Shown: positions 11,718 to 46,629, counted from the stretch's first letter. The stretch: 49,379 bases of DNA from Chara braunii (GCA_003427395.1 BFEA01000200.1:1862287-1911665); one strand, 5' to 3'. The notes: generated by a model from the sequence alone, not told the origin. Translations and numbers: made by a program.

Positions 11718-12195
11718 ATAGTCCCACGTATATCTTGTGTGCCTGCTAGTCACGACACGTCCTGTACTCGCGGCCTAGGCTGCCACGCACTCATACACTA
11801 AGAAACTCAAGCGCTCAACACAAACTTCCTAGTCAAGTGCACCAATTTCACCTATGCTGTGATAATCGATTTCCGTTAGTAACAAGAGAGTTGAAGAGAC
11901 ATAAGTTGCACGGAGGTGATGAAGATTTTCAATCGCAAAGAAACTCAAATAGATTTGTAAATTGCAACTCTAGCATAGTCCCGTGTATATCCTGTGTACC
12001 TGCTAGTCATGACACGTCCTGCATACGAGGCCTTGGTTGCCGCGTACACTAAGAAACTTAAGCGCTCAACACAAACCTCCTAGTCAAGCGCACCAATTTC
12101 ACCTATGTCGTGACAATCGATCTCCATTAGCAACATGAGAGTGATGGAGATCTTCAATCGCAAAGAAACTCAGATAGATCCGTAAATCGCAACTC
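11718..12195 (-). repeat. Two-copy tandem repeat in the 5' leader of the - strand PLE
   Basis: Copy one is 11718-11970 and copy two 11975-12195, about 257 bp apart. Shared blocks include CACTAAGAAACT...AAGCGCTCAACACAAAC, CCAATTTCACCTATG and TTCAATCGCAAAGAAACTCA. It lies just upstream of the RS-rich coding remnant, so promoter subrepeats are possible, but nothing in the sequence proves that. Confidence 0.75.
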
Positions 12196-12454
12196 CCACA
12201 GCTCGTAAAACAATCGACAATAATCAGAATAGGAAAGATGCTCCTCTCTTCACAACGCTGAAACATAACTCTCCCAACTCGTTCGCTCCTCCCACGCTCA
12301 TGCGAAGCTTGAGAATGCGTACTCACCGTACCTGCACATACAGAGACAACCAAAAGTAGCCTTTCCATCGACGGATCGATGGAAGGTTTGCTCACCGACC
12401 AACACGCGTATAATCCCCCGTAAGCTCGAGGTGGGCTGCGTGAAAAGTCGTTCA

Positions 12455-13203
12455 AGTATTTAGCACACAATGTGCTTACATCAGAAATACCAACATGCAT
12501 AAAGCACACTAGCATCGCCCTTCTGCCTCGTCCACTCAAGCGACGTCACTTTGTCCCTCAAATGCTATATAGTTGCTCCTTAGGCTGCTTACTACATTTC
12601 GAAAAACCTCATCTACTCACCTACAGAACATCCTCCTTCCCTTGGCCCTACTGCCTTTCCGATCGTCACACCCGCGAAAATTTCTGGTCGATCTGATGAA
12701 TCTGTCAGTTCGTACCGGTAAGTTCCTACTTTTGAAAAAACAGTTGAAAATGTCCATATTTCTGACTCAACCGATATCAGTTGATTACTGCCTTTAGGAC
12801 CGACAGTTGGAATCCGTGTCGGAGAATCAAAATAGGGAATTCCTAAATTCGATCCATTTTTTCTTGCGTCCGTACTTCAGTATGCTTCGTAACCATACCT
12901 CGCTAAAAACTCTCTAGTGCACGTACCTCCAAGTTCGATGTTTACCCGTCATTGCTTGATGTTACCTCGTACTCAAGTTCCCTGTTGCTGCTGTAGCCAT
13001 CATAGTATCTTCCAGGCGGCATGTTTGCCCATCTTTGTCCTTCGAATCGCAATCACAACGTGCATGCATATTTCAGGTGGGTTTCCCAACTGCCTTGCCT
13101 CGATAAAAAACCACTTCATCACGTCCACCGCTTGAGGCGAGCATGAGGAATTAGTGGGAATACAGTGTAGCGTCCCTTGTATTGTTATTTCGTTTGACTT
13201 TAA
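12455..13203 (-). mobile_element. 5'-truncated tandem copy of the - strand PLE (RT C-terminus and 3' UTR)
   Basis: This is a direct copy of 6816 to about 7525. Both contain the same RT C-terminal stretch (VIKWFFIEARHLG versus VMKWFFIEARQLG) and a long, clearly alignable 3' UTR (for example GCTATATAGTTGCTCCTTAGG and TTCCGATCGTCACACCCGCG). The similarity stops at about 13203, where the host RT resumes. GTTCA at 13204-13208 matches the target bases on the left side (6811-6815), consistent with a short target-site duplication. Confidence 0.75.
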
Positions 13204-13204
13204 G

Positions 13205-14140
13205 TTCACAGACTCTGCTATCTTATTGGCTCTGGAATGGATGGTCCACTACTGACTGGACTTCTGAGGGTTTCCAAGCAGTCGAAATCCGTTGTCGAGG
13301 TAAAGAAGCCAAGTTGTTGAAAGGAAGGAGTGAAGAAGGCTGTTATTGCCTTTTCTTTCGTCAGATTGTTGAGTTCGTCCCCTTTGAACTAAAGAATTCT
13401 TTCATCTGTATCTTTGGCACTATTCTTCGTCAGATTGTCGGTATTCCTGTGAGCAAATCATCTAGCCCTGCCCTTGCCTGTCTGCTGTTTGCACATAATG
13501 AGTTCGTGTTTTTGCCATCCCTTGGACCGGATGCCAAATTTATTAGTGGTTTTCGATTGATGGACGATGTCTGTCTTTGCTATCTGCAAGCAGAGGGATA
13601 CTCAGTCTTCTTTGCTTGGGCACCTTATTTTTCAAAAGTTTCGATCTTGCTACGACTGTAACCTCTCTCTTGAGCAAACAAATGAGGGGGCTTGCTGGGA
13701 TTTCCTCGGTTGTGCTATGAAGGTTTTTGATGGCAGTAGAGGTCTTGAGTGTATGACAGTTCACAAGAATCAGAGAACCATCTCTGAAGGTCAGATTTTA
13801 TTTCAGAGCATTCAAGACTTCTGCTCCTATTCAAATCATCAGTAGAAAATTGTTGTCATTTTGTTCTTCTTGCACCGAGCTCGCCATTTCACTCCTGTTC
13901 CAGATGCTGAGGTAGTCTTCCTTGTCTCCCTCAAGATTGAACTCTGGAATGTGGTTATCCTGGGGATTACTTCGATTCTGCTTTCGTCAAAATTTCCAGG
14001 AAATATGCAGGATGTTGGGATCATTGGGTTCCCTTCTTGACTAAGTGGGAACATTTTTTTCCATTGGACGGGCAGCGAGACCTTGGGAAACAGTGGCTGG
14101 TTTCGGTTGCTGCCTGATGGCATGGTCGTCGTGGTCCGCG
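13205..14140 (+). pseudogene. Reverse transcriptase 3' half, + strand PLE (motifs B and C)
   Basis: Directly after the inserted elements the frame resumes with FTDSAILLALEWMVHY, the expected continuation of motif A, then shifts frame to WTSEGFQAVEIRCRG. GIPVSKSSSPALA (13440 on) is motif B, and RLMDDV (13554-13571) is motif C with its Asp pair. After about 13661 the frame shifts again, and more C-terminal fragments (TNEGACWDFLGC near 13680) lead to the terminal repeat. Confidence 0.65.
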
Positions 14141-14438
14141 GATAGGACCTGTTTCATTGAGATCTGATTTGGAGTTTTTGTAGTGTTTTTTGGAATCGAC
14201 CTCTGGTCCTTTTGCCCACCCGGTTTCAGTTTCGACGTGTTTGTTTATGGATTCGATCCTAGTGTCCATTCATTCGTTGTAGATCATGTTGGTACCTGAG
14301 GTGTTTTTCCATCTGGATGAAGGGTCGAAACGGTTGTTTGTAGGGTTTTTTCTGTCTCTCACAGTAGATGTGCGGCATGTGTACTATTTTCAGTGAATCA
14401 TGTTGGTTTCCTATTCAGCCTTGAAAATGACGACTTGA

Positions 14439-14757
14439 TCATCATGATCATTCTTTCATATGTACGTGATGATAAATAGTCTCTGATGAGCTGCTGACGG
14501 CGGCCAGCCGAAACCGGTCGGTTCTCGCTGTACGAATTTTTCTCACTTTTCGGCAAACCCGCTTTCGGGAGACTACATTTTTATTATACGTTTATTGTCT
14601 TCTTCCTTCCCTACTGCTGGTTTATGTCCTGTCCTTCCTCCCTTCTCTTCTTATCATTGTCCTTCCTCAATCTTTTGGTTGTGCTTTTGTCCCGTCCAAG
14701 CAATGAATGGTTGTATTGAACACTGGCAAGGTGTCGATCATAAGATTGACCTAACTC
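14439..14757 (+). repeat. Downstream terminal repeat (pLTR-like) of the + strand PLE
   Basis: Direct partner of 3037-3415 (shared landmarks listed there). It follows the RT C-terminal remnants and closes the element. A shorter spacer precedes its hammerhead-like core. Confidence 0.8.
14483..14519 (+). ncRNA. Hammerhead-ribozyme-like core, downstream repeat
   Basis: CUGAUGA (14483-14489) and GAAA (14510-14513) are conserved. GCUG/CAGC forms stem II. The tetramer after GAAA is CCGG, again self-complementary though different from CUAG in the other copy, and is followed by UC. Keeping a palindrome while the bases change is what selection on a dimeric stem III would give. Stem I is not obvious. 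Confidence 0.6.
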
Positions 14758-14842
14758 TGGTGACACAACCGCTCCGAAGTGTTCATCTTTCCCACCCACC
14801 CCAGGGTGGGGTGGTGTCGGCTCCAAGAAACAAAAGCCGATG

Positions 14843-14913
14843 AGCGGAAAAAGGGATTTGAACCCTCAACCTTAGCGTTGGGAAGGCTACACTCTACCAT
14901 TAAGCTATTCCGC
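14843..14913 (-). tRNA. Mitochondrial-type tRNA-Gly-like gene, anticodon CCC, possibly a pseudogene
   Basis: On the - strand the sequence folds as a tRNA: acceptor GCGGAA/TTCCGC, D arm AGCTTAATGGTAGAG, anticodon arm TAGCC-TTCCCAA-CGCTA, and T arm GAGGG-TTCAAAT-CCCTT. It closely resembles plant mitochondrial tRNA-Gly(GCC) as I know it. However, the anticodon reads CCC, the adjoining stem pair is C-C, and the acceptor stem is one base short. A nuclear insertion of mitochondrial origin that has drifted is the likeliest reading. Confidence 0.65.
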
Positions 14914-15097
14914 CATCAATCCACTATGTGGTGCGCTCACCGTGAGATGAGAGGCCGAAGAAAGAAAATCAAATAAAAGAAAAGAAAACGCACTACGGTT
15001 TAAATCCACCTTTGGTCTATTTTCATAGCCTCACTGACAGTCGTTTGTATGCTAATAAATGATGAGCTTTTCTATTCATAAAACAATAAAAGGTTTT

Positions 15098-15286
15098 AGC
15101 TGATAGAAAAACTCGATAAAGTGAAAACGATAGAAAGATAGAGTGAAGGTGATACAAATAAGCTGATTAAAAAACTCGATAAAGTGAAAACGATAGAAAG
15201 ATAAAGTGAAAGTGATACAAATAAGCTGATAAAAAAACTCGATAAAGTGAAAATGATAGAAAGATAAAGTGAAAGTGATACAAATA
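15098..15286 (+). repeat. Tandem repeat, 3 x 63 bp
   Basis: Units start at 15098, 15161 and 15224 (AGCTGAT...ACTCGATAAAGTGAAAA...GATACAAATA). Copies are nearly identical. Confidence 0.95.
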
Positions 15287-15287
15287 A

Positions 15288-15476
15288 AGTGATTTAAAAC
15301 AAAACAAGCAAAACCCCCACAAACAACAAAAAATGAAGTGATTTAAAACAAAACAAGCAAAACCCCCACAAACAACGAAAAATAAAGTGATTTAAAACAA
15401 AACAAGCAAACCCCCCACAAACAACGAAAAATAAAGTGATTTAAAACAAAACAAGCAAACCCCCCACAAACAACGA
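15288..15476 (+). repeat. Tandem repeat, about 4 x 49 bp
   Basis: Units start at 15288, 15337, 15386 and 15435 (AGTGATTTAAAACAAAACAA...CCCCCACAAACAAC). It abuts the 63-bp array, and the junction shares ATAAAGTGA. Confidence 0.95.
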
Positions 15477-16194
15477 ATTCAAGCTTCCTTTTGTCTTACT
15501 GTACCAGTTCGGACAATCGCCCTTTGGAATTCAATTTGACAATTCTCAACAATTCCTCAAATCCCGCTGTGGACCCCGGTATAGATCGTCTCCCTCCGGT
15601 TCTCGCCCATCGTACCGTATCCCTTTTTCACAATTGGCCCTGACAATTCCCGGTTCTGCACGATTGCTAATTCCTAAGATTCTCCTGCACCCCTGATGCT
15701 AATTGCAACCCGGTCCGGTTTCTTGCTGTCACTTGAGGACCTCCTCCGTAGCTGCGTGCTGATACGATGAATAGCCCCCTCTTCCCTTGAGTTTCACGTG
15801 TCCTACCCATGATGATGCCTGCACTGGCGAGCCAGCTGAAACACTGCGTAGAGTGCCGTCACCAGTAGATCTTCAAGTTACGGCGCATGTGCCTATAGTG
15901 ATCACACCACCTTTCGCTCATATGCATCTTGGATTTTCATGATGATATCGTTCAGAGCCGCTTTTAACACTCAGTGAATGGTTGCCTCTTTCATCTTCTT
16001 CACGCCGCCTCTATTATCTTCTTCACGCCGTGTGTTTTCGTGTCTTGGTCTTGAAGTCTGTTCTTCTTCTCTCTTGTCCTGTCTTCGACCTTCCGATGGA
16101 ATTGCTAGGGTAAAACAACCATCGCCAATCCTCCAGGTTCTTCAAGGAAAATGAAATTAACAAGCTTACGAGCCATTATCAAACGACTAATATT
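15477..16194. other. No recognised gene
   Basis: Unique-looking intergenic sequence. No domain, RNA gene or repeat recognised. Confidence 0.4.
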
Positions 16195-16446
16195 ACCCCC
16201 CCCCCCCCCCCAAAAAAAAAAAAAAAAAAATTTTTATAAAAAAAAATTTTTTTTTTTTTTTTTTAAAAGTATTTTTTTTTTTTTTTTTGTTTTTTTTTTT
16301 CAGTGCCGAAATCCCTAACGCACGTCGGGATATAATCACCACCCAAAAAAAACGACTAAGTAAAATCCCGAAGTGTGTTTTCAGTACCGAAATCGCGAAC
16401 GCACGTAAGAGTGGGACCCCCCCCCACAAAAAAAAAAAACGACTAA
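16195..16446 (+). repeat. C/A/T homopolymer cluster with two copies of a 60-70 bp unit
   Basis: Runs of C, A and T at 16196-16300 are followed by two related units (CAGTGCCGAAATCCCTAACGC and CAGTACCGAAATCGCGAACGC), each ending in poly-A and CGACTAA. Base calls in the homopolymers may be unreliable. Confidence 0.7.
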
Positions 16447-16946
16447 TATTGGAGCAAGGCCCTTTTTTCCATTGTGGCTATAAAGGCACTCCTATGGAAG
16501 CTTCGGTCATTTCTTTTCTTTTTCATTCTGGGGAGCATCAGTCCGGTTCCTATTCCACCCGCAAGTCAGGAAAAATAATTGCATCATAGGACACCCTCAT
16601 GCTTCCTTCCGTCTTGCCGAAGGAACCCTGATCAGCATTGATTGCTTCAACATCGTGAGGGATTGACTGTCAGCTTGCCCTGCTTCCACCTTTCGTCTCA
16701 GGATTCCTATAAGAGCATGTCAAATAAAACATGAATAGCAAGAAAGGTCCGAGGAGCCACAACTGCTACCAATTCTGTCTAAACCCCACATATGAGCCTT
16801 GTGAAATCCCTGGCATTCTAACCCCTGCTTGTCTTGTTTCTGTCCAAAGCCTCAACCCTGAACCCTAAACAAGATTAATATTTTTCCATCTATTCCCCAG
16901 TGAAACATTGGCTGCTGCCTGTCGCGCATGAACCTTGGATGCTCTT
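16447..16946. other. No recognised gene
   Basis: No domain, RNA gene or clear repeat. It lies downstream of the LINE on its strand and may include its 3' UTR, but no poly-A tail was found. Confidence 0.4.
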
Positions 16947-18270
16947 CTAGGCCTGGATTGGAGTTGGTTCCTCATGTACCTGGGTATTCTGCTGGAATAC
17001 AAACTTGACAGAATTGTGCCAGTCTTTCCATCTTAAAACGTGCCTATTTAGCCATGCCACTTTGTCACCTACCAACCAGACCCACTCGAATTTGACAAGT
17101 GTCACCTGTTCTGTATCTGGGCTGTTCTGCACCCAGAGTTCAACCTTCTTCCAATGACACAGGGTTTTCGCTTCAATCATCTCTTTGGTTGCTGCCCACA
17201 CTTTCTCCCGTGGGTTCTTCGTGCCATCCAGTGCATCTCTCCTTCCGTATGGCCCATAACGTGACCTTGCGTACCATCCCGAACCAGATTTTCTCTGATT
17301 GGCTGATATTAGAGGGTAAATTAGTCCAAAGGAGCAGTTGAAGGGGGTGTTCTGGGAGGGGAGATGAGAATAGACTATTCCATAGTGCTGCTGCTCTTGC
17401 CCAATACTCTATGGCTTCCTTATAGTTAATTAGGCAATGTATCACATCTTCCTGTTATTGATCTGAGCAGACTGCACAAACATCAGAGCTGGTTGGATCG
17501 TTCTTTCTTCTTCTGACATGTAACCACTGGTTAACCGGTAGAGCACCGTACGTTATGAGCCACTGCCCTCTTATACAGAAGTGTCACAACACTGGTGCCA
17601 AGGATACCCTCTTTTTCCCAGCTGTAGTTGTAAAAATTCATAAGGTCCGAGCCCAGTAGGGGCCATCGTTTCTCCCAAAATTCCGTTGTCAGTCCATCAA
17701 TGCCTGGGGTTTTATTATTGTTCATGATCTGGACCGCAAACTGTAGCTCTTCCATGAATAGCAGTTCATCCAGTTTGTTTGCTTGCTCATCAGATATTTT
17801 CCTGTCTAGGCATTGCAACATTTTGGATCTGGCCGCCCGGACATTGGTAGGGGTGGTGGTTGGTGTTTTAGATCGATACAGCTCTTTGTAGAAGTTCTTT
17901 GCAACCTCTAACATCCCTTCACTGTCTGTGCGAGTTGCCTGTTGGCCTGTTTAACTCCTTGAGACCCTCTATTGAGTTGGATCTGTTGTTCGCTTTTATA
18001 CTCGAAAACAAATGCTTCGACATTTGTTCGTTTAATTCGAGGGCACATTTGTTCGTTTAATTGGAGGTCACATTTGTTCATTTAATTCGAGGTCAGTCGT
18101 TCTCGCTCTGATCTGGAGTCCTCTTCCTTGCCTGTCCCCATGAGGTGGTCGAAAATGAGAAAGTAATCTATGCGAGAGAATGCCGTGTGGTGGGCATGAT
18201 TTTTCTTAACAAGGGATATTAATGCCTTGGTAGTTGAATGCAAGGACCTGGTGTGAAAAGGGTCTACCAA
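16947..18270 (-). mobile_element. L1-type LINE fragment with internal RT deletion
   Basis: In transcription order: the end of an AP-type endonuclease (FSRIDYFLIFDHLM, 18270-18082); a spacer with a 3 x 25-bp minisatellite (18020-18094); the RT start (FYKELY, NNNKTPGIDGLTTEFWEKRW and SVVTLLYKR, 17914-17550); then an abrupt jump to the C-terminal zf-RVT region (QWLITYGALPVNQWLHVRRR, CAVC...EDVIHCLIN..EAIEYWARAA, 17560-17380), ending near 16947. The catalytic RT core between these parts is missing. Plant-type LINE; inactive. Confidence 0.8.
18020..18094 (+). repeat. Minisatellite, 3 x 25 bp
   Basis: Units begin at 18020, 18045 and 18070 (ACATTTGTTCGTTTAATTCG type). Sits inside the LINE fragment between endonuclease and RT remnants. 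Confidence 0.9.
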
Positions 18271-18450
18271 ACTGTGGTCCAGGATAAGGTTTTGAACAGG
18301 GGCTGGTTCTTGAGATGACTGTGGTGAGGTTGCTCTCAGCTTCCGTCATTTCTAGCCGCCCTGTACGTCGTACAAGATTTTACAATGACAGACTGACGGT
18401 TAGTTCTCTCTCAGACTCGACTGCGGAAGCCCTTGTCCATTGTAACAGCT

Positions 18451-18565
18451 CACTACCTTCTTCCCCCGAATACAACGTACGGTCATTATAGCTGTATTTG
18501 AGGCATCTTTCAGTCTAGATACAGCTATAATGACCGTACGTTGTATTCGGGGGAAGAAGGTAGTG
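18451..18565. repeat. Perfect 47-bp inverted repeat with 21-bp loop
   Basis: The left arm 18451-18497 is the exact reverse complement of 18519-18565. The arms start CACTACCTTCTTCCCCCGAA. Outside the arms similarity stops at once. It could be a foldback element or a cloning/assembly inversion artefact. Confidence 0.95.
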
Positions 18566-18849
18566 TCCAGTCTCCTTCTACCTTTGTCTGGCATCTGCAA
18601 CTGCAGTACTTTATTGTGCTCTTCAGGCAGACAGCAGTCTCCCAACATTTTGGGGTTTCAAAATTCATCGGGTTCATTTTCTGCCCGCTGCTGCACAGGA
18701 CTTGCAATATACAGCATAGGAAAAAAGAGCCACAAATTTAAAGCAGTTTCCTCTTCTTCCCCCCCCCCCTCCCCCTTCAATTCACTTGTTAGTTTTTTAT
18801 TCCTTTTTTTTTTCAAAGGTTTTTATTCTCATCGTTTGCCTCCCTGTGC

Positions 18850-19326
18850 GTAATGTTTGCAAGTGTCCACGCACACTGCTGTAACCACACCACATTGCAT
18901 GTTGTTCCTCCTCCCAAAGGAATTGGAAAAGCCGTAGTGGGACAAGATCTGGCGGCACGTGGTCCCAGGCTCGCAATCGCCATGGAACTAGAGAACCATC
19001 CTACTTGGACATTACTCCTATGTTCAAGAAAGTACTTTTCAGGAGAACATGAACACGTTCGGCCTGGGCAGACGCTCCGTCCTCTGGGCGATCTCGTGGA
19101 GGAGATGCATCCTGGAGCAGCTCCGTCAACTGATACAAAACGAGATTGCGGTCCGTTGGCAGGCCACCAAGGACCAACTGGACCTGGCGCACACCAAGAG
19201 AGACGCTGACCGGATCATCTCTAGATTTTGCGAGGATTGGCTAGGAGGGCGGCAAGGCGGGTGGATAGCGAAAGTGAGCTGGACAGAGCAAACACAAGAT
19301 GAACACCGGGACCAGAGTCAGAGCAT

Positions 19327-19373
<47 letters not shown>

Positions 19374-20071
19374 GGGAATTCTTGGGGAACATCAGACAGA
19401 CGTGGTGCGGCACTACCGTCTGCAATATCCTTGGTGGAAATGCTGCAGACCTAAACAAAAGCAAACACAGCTCAAGCGTAATTCAACGACCAGCAGGGTT
19501 AAGCCGAGGTGTCATAAGGACACCTGCATCCGGGGTATCCAGAGTATTCAGAGTATCGACGACTATCCAAGACGCCCGGGCCATGGCAGCGCACTTCCCC
19601 CCGGACGCGGCCCTGCTCTTAGGACATCACTGGGAAGGGAGGAGATGCAACTATTACTCAGCTACTGCTTAACTATTGCTGAGGCTGGAGGGAAGTGCTC
19701 TGATTGCTGCCGAGCCGGAGCGTTTGGACGACTTAGATCGAGAGCGAGAGCATGGCTCCATCAATAGCCTGGAGGCTCAGATTGCTGCCGAGCGGGAGCG
19801 TTTGGACGACTTAGATCGAGAGCGTGACAGGCTTGCAGAGACGGACGCACAAGCGAAAGAGGCGAACGTGGAGACGGAGCCCATCGAGATTGTTGCACGG
19901 AGGGACAGGGCCAGGAGAGTGGCCGCCTCCGCCGCAGCAGCACCGGATGCCCGACCCGGACACGGAGAGAGAGCAATGACGGCAAGGACAGTCCACCTCC
20001 CGCAGGCAGATCAGGTGCAGCAGGTCACGGGACTCGTACGAGGCGTGGTGGGATGGGTTAGAGACTTGTAG
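18850..20071 (+). pseudogene. Unrecognised coding-like region with coiled-coil tail, interrupted by a G homopolymer
   Basis: A helical stretch (ILEQLRQLIQNEIAVRWQAT, then LDLAHTKRDADRII) lies before a run of 45 G (19328-19372). After frame changes, a charged coiled-coil (AAERERLDDLDRERDRLAE) occurs in 19676-20071 and ends in TAG. Two copies of a coiled-coil unit lie 78 bp apart (19703 and 19781). It may be a degraded gag-like protein or a gene misread at the G run. I do not recognise a family. Confidence 0.3.
19328..19372. repeat. Poly-G run, 45 bases
   Basis: Uninterrupted G. Length is likely uncertain in the assembly. Potential four-stranded structure. Confidence 0.9.
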
Positions 20072-20464
20072 AGGACGCTACGTTGGTTCTTTTGACTTTT
20101 CTTTATTTGTTTACGTACGTACTTTAGGTGCCCTATATTGTTTCTGTACATATGCCAGAAACCGATCCGCTACAGGTGGAGGTGGTTTGTTGTTTTTTTT
20201 TCCCTGGTCTCAGACTCTCAGTTTTGTCCACGTAGACATTATCTGTACTCGTGTTCTTTTGGATTTTGCATATATTGACACACACAGCTCTCACTGACCA
20301 CATGTGTGTTTTCTCTTCATAAATTCCACTACCTTTCCATGTAGTTGCCAAACCAGTACCGTAGCGAGCTGAGTGAAGAATTCCCAGAAGAGTGTGGTCA
20401 GGAATGCTTAAGCCAGATGTTCTGATAACCATCTACTCATCTTTGTTCTCATCTATGTACTCCA
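20072..20464. other. No recognised gene
   Basis: Unique-looking sequence between the coiled-coil region and the SINE-like copy. Confidence 0.4.
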
Positions 20465-20539
20465 GGGACGCTGGACCCGATTTCCAGTAGGTGAAACTCC
20501 CCACCAATAGATGGAGCGGTTTCAGTCAAGAAGAAAAAA

Positions 20540-20591
<52 letters not shown>

Positions 20592-20595
20592 AAAA
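20465..20595 (+). mobile_element. SINE-like copy 2 with (GAAA)n tail
   Basis: GGGACGCTGGACCCGATTTCC...CTCCCCACCAATAGATGGAGCGG matches the copy at 1491. It ends in AAGAAAAAAAAG and then a (GAAA)n array to about 20592. Confidence 0.5.
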
Positions 20596-21718
20596 AGACT
20601 GTACTGGCAACAAGACCAGAGTTTCTGTGGAAATCAATGACATTACCGCCAGGAACATCACCAGAGGTCCTTGAGTGGACATGTAAAAGACATGGTTAAG
20701 GACACGACGACGATCATTTTGACGCATGCAAACACAGGAAGCATACATGCCATAATCGAGAGACGATGCAACGAAGAAGGGTGAGAAACGCCATGATCAC
20801 ATTTCTTTGCAGAAATCGCTTCATAGTCCATCACAAGAGAAGTGGAGGACATTAGAGACACCCTCTGAACAGGGCCATACAATATCAATGTCAATGGTAA
20901 CCAGTACTTAGTCTAACAACTTAACCATTTCTACTTGCAACGGTGCAACCTGTGGCATACAAGTGCAGAAGATGAATACCGACTAAATCTCCAACCGGGA
21001 AGCTGGAAAGCCGACCAACAAATCGCATTAGTTAACGGTTTCCAGATCCTTTTTAACACCCTTTTGACTTCAGCAACTAGTCTTTGCAAATCAAAGACAC
21101 TGCTTTATGCTAAGAGCATACCATCTCTCAGAGTACGAACACTGAATTACACACTTCGACGAATTGAGCTCCCCAAAATCTGAGAGGTAGTACTCAAACC
21201 AAGACCCTCGCGACACTCCCCCGACTACTTGCTCGAAGCGAGCCCAAGCACGTTCTCACCATCTCCTATTACAACATCGACAGAAAAGACTTGAGTATGA
21301 CTGCAGCAGTGACTGCAGCACCCGGACTGCAGAAGGGACTGCATACCCTTCTGTTGTTGATCAGGCTCACCAGAATCTGCAAGACCATGAGTGCATTGAA
21401 TACGGTCTGCTCTGCTTCATGGAAACTACAAATGGGCAACAGGGATTGCTGCTGCGACTCGGAGAGAAGGACACCCCTCAAATCTACGATCTCCCTCCGA
21501 GAGGAGGACCGCTCAGTACTGTCCGTTCCTCCACCTCCTACCCCTGGAATCGGCTCCTGCTCAACCCTGAACTACTCTACGCTATCAGCAAAATATGCAT
21601 ACTTCAATGTGATTCCTTCACACCGTGGCAAGGTGACAGACCCAGACCCTAGTCTGGCCAGGGTCACCACGCTGCAGACTTTGCCTCTAAAGTCCCGGCG
21701 CTGCAGTTTAGTAGCCAA
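20596..21718. other. 3' flank of GOGAT; no recognised gene
   Basis: Holds the GOGAT 3' UTR next to 21740, then unassigned sequence. A short GACTGCAG-rich patch lies at 21298-21345. No convincing frames. Confidence 0.4.
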
Positions 21719-21739
21719 CCAATCAATCAATCAATCAAT

Positions 21740-46629
<24,890 letters not shown>

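Larger units (their letters stand above)
6816..12446 (-). mobile_element. Penelope-like retroelement inserted in the RT of another PLE (nearly full length)
   Basis: This - strand element runs from about 12446 (5') to 6816 (3'). Reading 5' to 3': a leader with two copies of a 250-bp repeat, an RS-rich and coiled-coil region, a SAP-like segment, a GIY-YIG nuclease, a Cys-rich pre-RT block, the RT, and about 0.5 kb of 3' UTR. The 3' region is repeated as a partial tandem copy (12455-13203) upstream of the 5' end, the usual PLE partial-tandem layout. The octamer GTCGTTCA stands next to its 3' end (6808-6815) and next to the following copy's 3' end (12447-12454). It is decayed, with several stops and one frameshift in the 5' frame and others in the RT. 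Confidence 0.75.
3037..14757 (+). mobile_element. Penelope-like retroelement with terminal direct repeats, decayed and interrupted
   Basis: Two direct copies of a 320-380 bp sequence (3037-3415 and 14439-14757) bound remnants of a + strand element. In order, these are a degenerate zinc knuckle with a charged coiled-coil, a GIY-YIG endonuclease relic, a conserved pre-RT block, and a reverse transcriptase. RT motif A is at 6791-6808, and motifs B and C are at 13440-13480 and 13554-13571, because a 6.4-kb double insertion splits them. Without that insertion the element is about 5.3 kb. RT type, GIY-YIG nuclease, pseudo-LTR-like repeats and hammerhead-like motifs in the repeats all fit PLEs. Several frameshifts and stops make it inactive. 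The endonuclease precedes the RT, as in the permuted PLE groups (Naiad/Chlamys type), not the canonical order. Confidence 0.75.

Noticed and set aside
15098-15476. CRISPR-like array of regular repeats
   Set aside because: Units are contiguous tandem copies without unique spacers, and the genome is eukaryotic.
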